From Clostridia bacterium (GTDB lineage: Bacteria; Bacillota; Clostridia; Oscillospirales; Acutalibacteraceae): a stretch of 64,000 bases of DNA. Location of the stretch: contig JAFQOT010000012.1 in the NCBI GenBank assembly GCA_017403065.1, positions 62,001 to 126,000 on the forward strand, read 5' to 3'. Of this stretch, positions 6,581 to 14,988 are shown piece by piece; the first letter of the stretch is position 1, and the number at the start of each line of letters is the position of its first letter. The notes under the pieces were generated by a model that was not told the DNA's origin, made no database searches, and was given only the letters and a program-made list of their open reading frames with translations. Both the position numbers and the translations under genes were made by a program.

Positions 6581-7294
6581 ATGATTGATTTGAAAATTAC
6601 GGAATCTTTTTCCGATAAAAAAACTGCCGTAAATACAGGACTTTATATTATTATAGGACTTTGCATATTGATTATAGGCGGAGCCTCGTGGTTTATGCTT
6701 TCTTCTAACTCAGACGGTAACACTTCGTCTGAACCTGATGGGCAAAACAACGAATATACCTCACCCTCCACTTCATATAATGAAAATGTAGTTACACCAC
6801 CGATTCTTCCTTCACAGGAAACAGCAGACACGGTATCAGACCAACCCTATTCCTCTGAAAGTGAAGTTGTAGAGGAAAAGCCTAAGGCGATTGTTTTTGC
6901 AATGCCCGTTGTGGGAGAAGTAATTAAAGGTCACAGTGATACCCAGCTTCAATTTTCCAAAACCTATGGGGATATGCGTATTCATCAAGGAATAGATATT
7001 TCCTCAAAAATAGGCACAGCTGTAAGCTGCGCTGCCGACGGTACAGTGACTGCTATTGAGCCAAACACCTCAATAGGCACGGTTATAACAATAGACCATA
7101 ACAACGGTATAACCATTAAATATGCGTCTATCGACAACATTAAATTTAAGATTGGCGATGCTGTGAAATCAGGAGATATTATCGGAACGGTAGGCAGTAT
7201 TCCCGCAGAATGCGAGGATAAGGAGCATATTCATATTGAGGTGTATAAAGATTCAAAGCCGGTAGACCCTTTAAAAGCATTAGGACTTGAATAA
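6581..7294 (+). CDS. Membrane-anchored M23 (LytM) domain protein, SpoIIQ-like
   Basis: 237 aa. A cytoplasmic N-terminus of ~20 residues is followed by one membrane helix (LYIIIGLCILIIGGASWFML, ~24-43), a Ser/Pro/Thr-rich linker (to ~115), and a C-terminal LytM/M23 domain. The domain keeps HQGIDIS (metal His and Asp) and HIHIEVY (the HxH pair), so the zinc site may be intact. Size, topology and domain match SpoIIQ, which joins SpoIIIAH to link forespore and mother cell; in many Clostridia SpoIIQ keeps the metal residues. AAGGAAAGGA directly precedes ATG 6581; a TTG at 6590 is also possible. A spoIID neighbour that would strengthen the name is absent here. Confidence 0.68.
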   Translation: MIDLKITESFSDKKTAVNTGLYIIIGLCILIIGGASWFMLSSNSDGNTSSEPDGQNNEYTSPSTSYNENVVTPPILPSQETADTVSDQPYSSESEVVEEKPKAIVFAMPVVGEVIKGHSDTQLQFSKTYGDMRIHQGIDISSKIGTAVSCAADGTVTAIEPNTSIGTVITIDHNNGITIKYASIDNIKFKIGDAVKSGDIIGTVGSIPAECEDKEHIHIEVYKDSKPVDPLKALGLE

Positions 7295-7325
7295 TACCTG
7301 CCCTCGACCCTTTCGTTTAGGGGCA

Positions 7326-7365
7326 AAAGTATACCGACAATCGCACTTGATTGTCGGTATACTTT
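7326..7365. terminator. Bidirectional terminator between convergent genes
   Basis: Perfect 17-pair stem from AAAGTATACCGACAATC (7326-7342) to its complement at 7349-7365, six-base loop. It overlaps the stop codon of the minus-strand ATPase gene. Confidence 0.85.
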
Positions 7366-9727
7366 ATTTAATGCTTTTAATTTTTATCCCTGTTTTTTCA
7401 GCCTCGCAGGCCACTGCGCCGTGACAGGTAAAAAGCAGTATCTGGTGATTTTCAGAATAGTCTTTTAAAAACTCTACAGCATTTTTCATTCTTGTGTCAT
7501 CATACTGTGTCAAAGCATCATCCATAAACAACGGTAAATGCTCATCCTCTTGTGACATAAGCTCTGCAAGGGCCAAACGCAGACTTAAATAAGCCTGATC
7601 CGCCGTACCTGCGCTTAAATAAGCCGCCTCTTTTGTTCCGAATCTTTCCTTTTCCTCAACTGCGATTTCCAATGTTTTAGAAATTGTCATAGCAGAATAT
7701 TTACTGTCTGTAAGGTGGGAAAAAATTTCAGCCGACCGTTTTTCTAAAACCGTACCGAAGCTACGTCTTACCTCAATAAAGCTATCGGCTAAAACCTTTG
7801 ACGCAATATCCAAAGAATCGCAAAATTCCTTTTGAGCCACAGCTTTGTTAGAAAGGTTTACAATTTCTGATTTTAAAGCTTCGGGGTTTTCGGCAGAAGT
7901 ATATTCAGCCTTAATTTTTGCAGTAAGACCTGCCGCCATTTCCTTCAAACTTGATATTGATTGTGTTTTTTCCTCATACAAAGTTTTAAGCGAGTCAAAA
8001 TCCTCTGATATTTCCCCTGACTGAGCAGTAATTTTGTCAAGTTTTTCCTTAGCTTCCTTATAAGAAATATTGCCTATATCCTTTAAAATATAATTGATTT
8101 GGGATTTGATTTCCTTTTGCTTTGTCGCGCCCTGACGTATGTCATCAATTTCATTTCTGATGTCATTTATTTCAAAATTGGTTTTATAACGTCCATAAAG
8201 CTTTGCCAAATCTTGTTTCGCGCTATCTAAATCGGTTTTTAAAACCTCAAGCTCTGAAATTGATTCCTTTAGCATTTGTTTTTGGTTTTCTATAATATTA
8301 ACACTGCCTGACAAAGCCGCATTTATCGCCTCAAGCCGAGCAGATTTTTCCGAAATTTCCCCTGTTATACGGCTTTCCTCTAACATTACTATCGTCAATT
8401 CGTCCTTTAACGCAGCTAATTTGCGTTCTAAAGTCCCAATAGCCTTTTTATCAACAGGTTTAATTACAAAAGCAATAATAATTAAGGCTAAGCCTAATAT
8501 TATTAAAGCTGACGAGGGCAAAAGGTATTCAAGCAAAAGCGCCCCTATACCCGCTACAACTAAAACCGCTCCCAAAAGCAGAAGTAAAGGATTAAACCCT
8601 TTCTTTAAGCTTTCAAAATTTTCCAACGCCTTTTCGGTTTCAACCTTTTTGGCCTTAATCTTTTCCTGTTGCTCAGCTTTTTCGGCCTGCTTCGATTTAA
8701 GCTCATCTATTAAATTGTTTAAATTTCTTGCCTGTTTCTCATTTTCCTCTTTAGTGTTGCCGTTAGCCGCTTCAATGCTCTTTTCTAATTTAGAAATTTC
8801 CTCTTTTTTAGAGGCTACTAAAGCCTCTGCTTTTTCTGTTTTTCCTATGCAAAATTCGAGCTTTTTAAGATAGCTTTCATCTGCAACGTTACCGTCGCTT
8901 AATTTAAGCTCGCTATTTACAGCATCAAGCTGTGACTTCAGGCTTAAAAGATTTTTAAGCTTTGCCGCATTTTTCATATCCTCTTCGAAAGAAAGCTTTT
9001 GCTTTAATTCTTCAGCCTGACCTTGACAAAGAACAATGTTTGAATGAATTTCTTTAAGCTTTAACTGTGCCTGAGAGTATTCCTCGTGAATTTTCACAGC
9101 ATTGTCAAAGCGTTCCTTCAAAGAGTTTATTTTAGCAATGTTTTTATCGTAAATTCCCGCAGTGCCTCTTTTAGACATCAGGGCTGTTTTTGCCTTTAAA
9201 AGCCTTTCGTTTACTGTGTCAAATGATACCGCTTCGTCACCTGTAAGGGCAATATTAGAAAGCTTTGAGTTAATTTCTCCCTCAGCCTTAGTATTGCTTT
9301 CGGGAAAACCGAACTGACCGATAAACACTGTTCGCTCAAAGGCTTGCGCCGTAACGCCGAAAAGTTCATTTCCTATATCACAGGCTACATTCTGCCTTTC
9401 GCCTAAATCAAGGTCGCAAAGAATTACTTTATCTGTAGAATTAGAGCTGCGAAATTCCCTTTCTATGCGGTAATTTCTTCCCAGATGCTCGAAATCAATG
9501 CTTCCTGCCATTTGGCTATTGTCCCAAGGCTGATATTTTTTTCTGATATTTTTACTTAAATCCAAGGTGCTGCGGTCACTGCCGTAAAACATCATTTTAA
9601 TAAATGACATAACGGTGGTTTTACCGTTTTCATTATCCCCGTAAATCACATTAAAGCCGTCATCTATATCAAGCCTTAAGTTTTTAATTCCACCAAAGGC
9701 GGCTATGTATATAGATTTAATCCTCAT
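7364..9727 (-). CDS. yhaN: YhaN-like SMC/Rad50-type ATPase
   Basis: 787 aa. The N-terminus MRIKSIYIAAFGGIKNLRLD with Walker A GDNENGKTT is typical of YhaN, the Rad50/SbcC-like partner of the YhaO nuclease. Long coiled coils (about 160-375 and 430-620) flank a central pair of hydrophobic segments (~375-425: LLLLLGAVLVVAGIGALLLE and ALIILGLALIIIAFVI), the membrane hairpin known for this family. The C-terminal head has LSAGTADQAYLSLRLALAEL (signature) and LPLFMDDAL (Walker B). It overlaps the upstream yhaO by 11 bases. Likely role: ATP-driven DNA end processing or repair at the membrane. Confidence 0.85.
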   Translation of the reverse strand: MRIKSIYIAAFGGIKNLRLDIDDGFNVIYGDNENGKTTVMSFIKMMFYGSDRSTLDLSKNIRKKYQPWDNSQMAGSIDFEHLGRNYRIEREFRSSNSTDKVILCDLDLGERQNVACDIGNELFGVTAQAFERTVFIGQFGFPESNTKAEGEINSKLSNIALTGDEAVSFDTVNERLLKAKTALMSKRGTAGIYDKNIAKINSLKERFDNAVKIHEEYSQAQLKLKEIHSNIVLCQGQAEELKQKLSFEEDMKNAAKLKNLLSLKSQLDAVNSELKLSDGNVADESYLKKLEFCIGKTEKAEALVASKKEEISKLEKSIEAANGNTKEENEKQARNLNNLIDELKSKQAEKAEQQEKIKAKKVETEKALENFESLKKGFNPLLLLLGAVLVVAGIGALLLEYLLPSSALIILGLALIIIAFVIKPVDKKAIGTLERKLAALKDELTIVMLEESRITGEISEKSARLEAINAALSGSVNIIENQKQMLKESISELEVLKTDLDSAKQDLAKLYGRYKTNFEINDIRNEIDDIRQGATKQKEIKSQINYILKDIGNISYKEAKEKLDKITAQSGEISEDFDSLKTLYEEKTQSISSLKEMAAGLTAKIKAEYTSAENPEALKSEIVNLSNKAVAQKEFCDSLDIASKVLADSFIEVRRSFGTVLEKRSAEIFSHLTDSKYSAMTISKTLEIAVEEKERFGTKEAAYLSAGTADQAYLSLRLALAELMSQEDEHLPLFMDDALTQYDDTRMKNAVEFLKDYSENHQILLFTCHGAVACEAEKTGIKIKSIK

Positions 9728-10847
9728 TAAAGCCTACCTCCGAATTAAATGCTTTTAACCCTATTTTCAGTGCGTTTTTATACATACTGACTTGATTTTC
9801 ATCAGCCTTTTCAATTAAAGAAATCATATTTTTTACAAATATTCCTTTTAAGGAAGCTTCTTTAGAAAGAGCCTCGTAATCAATTAAATACTCTGTTTTA
9901 TCTACAACCTTTGCAAAATACAAAGCGTTATTTAATCTGCTTTCAATTTCTGCAAGTGAAGCTTCGCTTTCAGGTGAAACGCTTCCTGTTAAAACGATTT
10001 TGTAAAGATTATCGGTAAATTCTTCCCCGTATTTTTCCTTTAATTGAGATAAAACCCTATCCGCAATTTCGTTTTGGGGTACACTTGTTACATCTACCTT
10101 TTCACAAATATGAAGCCTCTTTGCAACAGGTATAAATTCAAGCAAGCAACTACCCTTGCCTATTTCACCTATGTAAACTCCTTTTTGCCCCAATTCGTCA
10201 AAGCCTTGACCCTCAGGGCATCCAGAATAAGCAAAATAAGTGTCACAAAGCTTTCCGATTTGACTTCTTTTATGTATATGACCTAATGCTATATAGTCCA
10301 TCTCAGAGGATTTTATAAACTCCTGAGTAATGGCATTATATCGGGAATTTAAGTCGCTGCTTAACTCCCCGTGCTGTACCATCAGGTTTACATAATCATT
10401 GTCAGGCATCTGTATATTAAATTTGTCTGTACCCTTTAAAAAAGCGCCTTCAAAGGATTTTCCAAAAACATTAACCTTTATATCATCAAATATTATACAC
10501 TCGCCCTGAGTAGACAAAACATACAAATTTTCAGGTATTTCTGTGTCTTTAAAGGGTGAGGCGAAATCCAAAGGGTCGTGATTGCCTGCGGCGAAAACAA
10601 ATTTTATATCCTTTTGCTGTGATATTTTTTCTAAAATCCGCCTTATAAAAGTTTTTTCAATATTATTAGAATCTAAAATATCACCCGCCAAGGCTACTAC
10701 CTGTACGCTATGCTCCTTTGCTAAATCGACAATTTTTTCAAAGGTTATAAGGGTTTCAAAGCGGCGCGAATCTGCCTTTTCCTTTAAAAAGCTTTCTGCC
10801 GCCCCAATATGTATATCTGCGCAATGCAATATTTTAACTGTTGACAT
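9717..10847 (-). CDS. yhaO: YhaO-like DNA repair exonuclease (Mre11/SbcD family)
   Basis: 376 aa. Calcineurin-type phosphoesterase with the motifs in order: LHCADIHIG (DxH), LAGDILDSNN (GDxxD), AAGNHDPLDF (GNHD), MVQHGEL and ALGHIHKRSQ (GHxH). These bind two metal ions for nuclease activity. The C-terminal ~130 residues form the family's capping domain. Translationally coupled to yhaN by overlap. Acts in the cytoplasm on DNA ends. Confidence 0.88.
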   Translation of the reverse strand: MSTVKILHCADIHIGAAESFLKEKADSRRFETLITFEKIVDLAKEHSVQVVALAGDILDSNNIEKTFIRRILEKISQQKDIKFVFAAGNHDPLDFASPFKDTEIPENLYVLSTQGECIIFDDIKVNVFGKSFEGAFLKGTDKFNIQMPDNDYVNLMVQHGELSSDLNSRYNAITQEFIKSSEMDYIALGHIHKRSQIGKLCDTYFAYSGCPEGQGFDELGQKGVYIGEIGKGSCLLEFIPVAKRLHICEKVDVTSVPQNEIADRVLSQLKEKYGEEFTDNLYKIVLTGSVSPESEASLAEIESRLNNALYFAKVVDKTEYLIDYEALSKEASLKGIFVKNMISLIEKADENQVSMYKNALKIGLKAFNSEVGFNED

Positions 10848-10914
10848 ACCTTTTCATTCCTTTTATCTTCTTGTATAAATTTTAACATTTATACCTCTTT
10901 AATTCAAGGCTAAA

Positions 10915-10952
10915 AATAAAAAAACAGTAATCCGCTTAAAACGAATTACTGC
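10915..10952 (-). terminator. Terminator of the M23/G5 gene
   Basis: On the minus strand CAGTAATTCG / CGGATTACTG (10951-10942, 10933-10924; one mismatch) followed by seven or more Ts. Confidence 0.75.
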
Positions 10953-10957
10953 TAAAA

Positions 10958-12223
10958 TTAAAAACCGATGTACGGTGCGGGATTTACCCTGTTTCCGTTT
11001 ACAATTACCTCAAAATGCAGATGGGCGCCTGTTGACCTACCTGAGTTACCCACAGTCGCAATCATACTACCCTGAGATACTGTTTGTCCTTTAGATACAC
11101 AAAGCGCTGCCGCGTGGGCATATCTTGTGCTTAAACCGTTTTTGTGTTGAATAATCAGATTATATCCGTAATCACTGTCATATCCTGCATAGGTCACAGT
11201 TCCGTCAGCTACTGCAAATATAGGTGTACCCTTTTTAGCGCCAAAGTCCATCGCCTTATGGTTTCTACCGTCACCGTAATATGAGGTTACGGTGTAGGTA
11301 CCGGCGTTCATAGGACGGATAAATCCTGCTGAGCTTGCGGCAGCCTTTTGGCTGGCAGAAATCTGAGGAATTTTTGTTCCCACTGTTATAACCCTGTCAA
11401 CAGGCTCTTTAATAACCTGATTTGAGTTTTCCACCCTTGAAGTCTCAGCTCCATTTACAGTTTCAACAGTTTGTACAATTTCACGTATGCCGTTGCTTCC
11501 GTTTTTTGTGATTACAGAATAATCAACGGTTTTTGTAGAATCCTTTACTGTAGTTGTTTTAAAGGTTATTTCCTTTTGAGAGGTTACAACTGAGGTTGTC
11601 TTAACATTTAAGCCTGAAAGAGCTTCCTTTATTTTAGATAAGCTTTTAATCTCTGATTTAATGTGGTAGCCCTCTGTCACCTTAACAGACTCAACAAAAG
11701 AGGAACTGTTTTCTGCCCCCTCAATATAGAAAGCTGTAAGCTTTTCATCTAAAGCGGCTTTTACATCCTCAGAGCTTCCGCATATTAAAACCTTACCGTC
11801 TACAGCTATTGCAGAGCATTTTTCAATAGAATCTGTGTTGTTGATAATTTTATCTGCAAGCTTTACTGCACTGTCTAATTCGTTAACAGTTGTCAATGTA
11901 AGGCTAAACTTAGGGGATTTAATTGATTTTCCTGACATACATTCCGCAACATTAGACTCTACGATCTCACAAGCGCTGTCAAAAACCTTTTGGCTTTTAA
12001 CAGTTGCTATAACCTTGCCTGAATATTTAACATTAAATCCAACAGCTAATCCGTTAGCAGAAATATACATTCCTAAAGAAAACAGGCAAACTGCTGCCAA
12101 ACAGGCAAATTTTATATTTACTTTATTGGTTTTAACAAAATCGCAAACCATATTGAATAAACGGCTGTTTGCCGCTTTTTCTATGATTTCTTTTATTCTT
12201 AAAGCCTTTAAAATAAAAATCAC
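10958..12223 (-). CDS. Membrane-anchored M23 metallopeptidase with G5 domain
   Basis: 421 aa. One membrane helix (~40-60: IKFACLAAVCLFSLGMYISA), a ~150-residue extracytoplasmic region, a G5 domain (about 205-285, TFKTTTVKDSTKTVDYSVIT ... VDRVITVGTK) and a C-terminal M23 domain with HKAMDFGAKKGTPI (HxxxD), ..TRYAHAAALC and GAHLHFEVIVNG (HLHFE). All zinc and catalytic residues are present, so it is probably an active cell-wall endopeptidase anchored in the membrane. The start codon is poorly supported: no clear ribosome-binding site precedes ATG 12223, and internal starts such as MVCDFVKTNK (~25) are possible. Confidence 0.85.
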   Translation of the reverse strand: MIFILKALRIKEIIEKAANSRLFNMVCDFVKTNKVNIKFACLAAVCLFSLGMYISANGLAVGFNVKYSGKVIATVKSQKVFDSACEIVESNVAECMSGKSIKSPKFSLTLTTVNELDSAVKLADKIINNTDSIEKCSAIAVDGKVLICGSSEDVKAALDEKLTAFYIEGAENSSSFVESVKVTEGYHIKSEIKSLSKIKEALSGLNVKTTSVVTSQKEITFKTTTVKDSTKTVDYSVITKNGSNGIREIVQTVETVNGAETSRVENSNQVIKEPVDRVITVGTKIPQISASQKAAASSAGFIRPMNAGTYTVTSYYGDGRNHKAMDFGAKKGTPIFAVADGTVTYAGYDSDYGYNLIIQHKNGLSTRYAHAAALCVSKGQTVSQGSMIATVGNSGRSTGAHLHFEVIVNGNRVNPAPYIGF

Positions 12224-12262
12224 TATCCTTAAAAGTTACAATTTGTAATAATTACAGTTGTT

Positions 12263-12291
12263 ATTATAGCAAAAAGGTTACAAAATTGCAA
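12263..12291 (-). promoter_or_regulatory. Sigma-A promoter of the M23/G5 gene
   Basis: Minus strand TTGCAA (12291-12286), 17 bp, TGC-extended TATAAT (12268-12263). The AAAAAGGTT/AACCTTTTT inverted repeat here lies inside the promoter spacer. Confidence 0.65.
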
Positions 12292-12422
12292 CCTTTTTTG
12301 TAATATTTTTTTAATTTTTTTATTTTTTCTTGAAACAACGGCTTTTACAGAGCGATTTTTAAATAATTTTTAGGTTTATATTATTTAAATTAAACGCATA
12401 ATATATTTATATTATATAAGGC

Positions 12423-12452
12423 TTGACAACTAACCTGTTTAAAGAGTAAAAT
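12423..12452 (+). promoter_or_regulatory. Sigma-A promoter of RNase J
   Basis: TTGACA (12423-12428), 18 bp, TAAAAT (12447-12452), giving a leader of ~105 nt to the ATG at 12564; TTGGAGG (12545-12551) is the ribosome-binding site. Nothing else was recognised in 12224-12563. Confidence 0.6.
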
Positions 12453-12563
12453 AAGTAATATTATATAAGGGAAAATTTACCCTGTAAAGAACTTAAGGTA
12501 TACTCAATGTGATTGACGTATACATCATATAAATACATAAATAATTGGAGGTATCCTACCTAA

Positions 12564-14411
12564 ATGAATGAAAAGCAGGAGAATAAGACTGTAAAATCAA
12601 AAGAAGATAAAACACAAAGAAATAACAAAACAAGAAAAAGTCAAGGAAACAATCACGCAAAGGCAAAAAGCAAAACAAATTATACTAAGAAAGCTACCCA
12701 AAACCGTAAAACAGGCTCAAGCAATAAAAAGAGCAGTAAAAAAACCAACCCTAAAAAGCCTATAAGAATAATCCCCTTGGGCGGACTTGGTGAAATAGGC
12801 AAAAATATCACCCTTTATGAATACGACGGGGATATGTTTCTTGTAGACTGCGGAATGTCATTCCCTGATGAAGAAATGCCTGGTATAGATATTGTAATTC
12901 CCGATTTCAGCTATGTTTTAGAAAACAAAGACAAAATTAAGGGTCTTATCGTTACCCACGGTCACGAGGACCATATCGGCGCTATTCCCTATCTTTTACG
13001 AAATTTCAATCTTCCTATCTACGCTACACGCTTAACAATAGGTCTTATAGAGGGCAAATTAAAAGAGCATAGGCTTTTAAACGACGCTAAATTGAATGTT
13101 GTAAAACCCGGTCAAAAGGTTGAGATAGGCAAATTTACCGTTGAATTTATTCACGTAAACCATTCTATACCCGACGCGGTAGGTTTTGCTATAAGCTGTG
13201 CCGGAGGAACGGTTATCCATACGGGCGATTTCAAAATCGATACAACCCCTATTGATGACTATGTTATAGATATTGGAAGATTTGCCGAATATGGAAAAAA
13301 GGGTGTTTTAGCTCTGCTTGCCGATTCAACAAATGCAGAACGTCCGGGCTATACTGCCTCTGAAAAGTTAGTGGGCGGCTCTTTTGAAAACCTGTTCAAC
13401 AAGGCAGAGGGCAGACGGATTATCGTTGCTACATTTTCATCTAATATACATCGCATACAGCAGATAATAAACGAAGCCGTACGCTGTAACCGTAAGGTTG
13501 CAGTATCAGGCAGAAGTATGATAAATGTTGTAAACGTTGCCTCAGAGCTTGGATATTTATCTGTTCCTGATAATGTTCTTATTGATTTAACCGATATCAA
13601 AAACTATACACCTGAAAAGATTGTAATTATAACTACAGGCAGTCAGGGCGAGCCTCTTTCTGCGCTACACCGAATGGCTTTTTCTGACCATAGACAAATC
13701 GAAATAATTCCGGGGGATATGATAATAATTTCAGCCACCCCCATACCAGGAAACGAGAAAACCGTAAGCAAGGTTGTAAACGAGCTGATGAAGCACTCAG
13801 CTGAGGTTGTTTACGAGCGTATGTATGACGTTCACGTTTCAGGCCATGCCTGTCAGGAAGAGCTAAAGCTTATGATGAGCATTGTAAATCCGAAATATAT
13901 TATCCCCTTGCACGGCGAACAAAAGCATCTTGTAAAGCATGCAGGCCTTGCCGAGCAGATGGGAATACCCTATGAAAATATTTTAATAGCAAATAACGGC
14001 GACGTTATTGAAATCAGCCAAAAAGGTCTTTCTTCAAAGGAAACCGTACCCGCAGGCAGAATCTTGGTTGACGGACTGGGCGTAGGTGATGTTGGAAGCA
14101 TAGTTCTCAGGGACCGAAAGCTTCTTTCAGATGACGGTATCATAGTTATCACTGTTAGTATAGACCGCGCAACCCGCGAGGTTGTTTCAGGTCCCGATAT
14201 AGTTTCCCGCGGCTTTGTTTATGTCAAGGAATCTGAGGACCTTATGAACGAAATCAACGAGCAGGTATGCGATATACTTGAGCGTTGCTATATAAACAAT
14301 ATACGTGATTTAAACACCATAAAAACACGGATTAAAGACGGTGTTTCAAAGGATTTATTTTCTAAAACAAAACGCAGTCCTATGATTTTACCTGTTATTA
14401 TGGTTGTATAA
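12564..14411 (+). CDS. rnj: Ribonuclease J
   Basis: 615 aa. Metallo-beta-lactamase/beta-CASP nuclease: THGHEDHIGAIPYLL (HxHxDH), GDFKIDTTP, VSGHACQEEL and the PLHGEQKHL motif near the end of the beta-CASP core. It degrades mRNA and matures rRNA from 5' ends or internally. Residues 1-67 are an extension of almost only K, N, S, T, Q with no hydrophobic core, absent from Bacillus RNase J (~555 aa) and probably a disordered RNA-binding tail. The C-terminal domain is present but short. A leader promoter lies at 12423. Confidence 0.92.
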   Translation: MNEKQENKTVKSKEDKTQRNNKTRKSQGNNHAKAKSKTNYTKKATQNRKTGSSNKKSSKKTNPKKPIRIIPLGGLGEIGKNITLYEYDGDMFLVDCGMSFPDEEMPGIDIVIPDFSYVLENKDKIKGLIVTHGHEDHIGAIPYLLRNFNLPIYATRLTIGLIEGKLKEHRLLNDAKLNVVKPGQKVEIGKFTVEFIHVNHSIPDAVGFAISCAGGTVIHTGDFKIDTTPIDDYVIDIGRFAEYGKKGVLALLADSTNAERPGYTASEKLVGGSFENLFNKAEGRRIIVATFSSNIHRIQQIINEAVRCNRKVAVSGRSMINVVNVASELGYLSVPDNVLIDLTDIKNYTPEKIVIITTGSQGEPLSALHRMAFSDHRQIEIIPGDMIIISATPIPGNEKTVSKVVNELMKHSAEVVYERMYDVHVSGHACQEELKLMMSIVNPKYIIPLHGEQKHLVKHAGLAEQMGIPYENILIANNGDVIEISQKGLSSKETVPAGRILVDGLGVGDVGSIVLRDRKLLSDDGIIVITVSIDRATREVVSGPDIVSRGFVYVKESEDLMNEINEQVCDILERCYINNIRDLNTIKTRIKDGVSKDLFSKTKRSPMILPVIMVV

Positions 14412-14426
14412 TTGATTTATTATATC

Positions 14427-14475
14427 TTAAGCTTTGTTGCCGCTTCAAAGCTTAACATTCTTAATTTAAAGCGGC
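14427..14475 (+). promoter_or_regulatory. Two mutually exclusive hairpins before rplI
   Basis: TTAAGCTTTG (14427-14436) pairs perfectly with CAAAGCTTAA (14446-14455). Its loop contains GCCGCTT (14439-14445), which can instead pair with AAGCGGC (14469-14475) next to the rplI ribosome-binding site (GGAG ~14481). This has the look of a translational switch or of an RNase J/L9 intergenic processing site. Confidence 0.4.
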
Positions 14476-14491
14476 AGAACGGAGATTAAAA

Positions 14492-14932
14492 ATGAAGGTA
14501 GTATTATTAGCAGATGTTAAAGGTCACGGAAAAAAGGGTGAGCTTTGTAACGTATCTGACGGATACGCAAGAAACTTTTTGTTACCAAAAAAATTAGCAG
14601 TAGAGGCTGACAACACCGCTTTAAACGAGCTTAAAAACCGTGAACAAGCCAAGGCTCACCATTTAAAAGAGGAAATAGACGCTGCCACCGAAACCGCCGC
14701 AAAATTAAACGGTAAATCGGTAAAAATTACAGCAAAAGCAGGCTCTAACGGAAAGCTTTTCGGCGCGGTAACCTCTAAAGAAATTGCGGCAGAAATTAAA
14801 AACAGCTTAGGCGTTGAAATCGACCGCAAAAAGATGACGGTTAAGGATATTAAAAACTTTGGTGAATACACTGCCGAAATCAAACTTTACCAAGGCATAA
14901 TTGCGAAAATTACCGTGATTGTAACAGAATAA
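14492..14932 (+). CDS. rplI: 50S ribosomal protein bL9
   Basis: 146 aa, the usual size. Starts [20 protein letters not shown], the L9 N-domain signature, with the ...[14 protein letters not shown] motif, a central helix (residues ~40-75) and the C-domain ([13 protein letters not shown]). Binds 23S rRNA domain V at the L1 stalk base. First gene of a dnaB-tilS-ftsH group. Confidence 0.96.
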   Translation: MKVVLLADVKGHGKKGELCNVSDGYARNFLLPKKLAVEADNTALNELKNREQAKAHHLKEEIDAATETAAKLNGKSVKITAKAGSNGKLFGAVTSKEIAAEIKNSLGVEIDRKKMTVKDIKNFGEYTAEIKLYQGIIAKITVIVTE

Positions 14933-14988
14933 TAGCGACATCTTGATTAAATAAAAAGCACTTTTTGTGTGGAAGTTATGGTGTTATT

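Noticed and set aside
12270..12298. AAAAAGGTT/AACCTTTTT hairpin as a terminator
   Set aside because: It overlaps a good minus-strand promoter (TTGCAA-17-TATAAT) between divergent genes, and there is no gene end to terminate.
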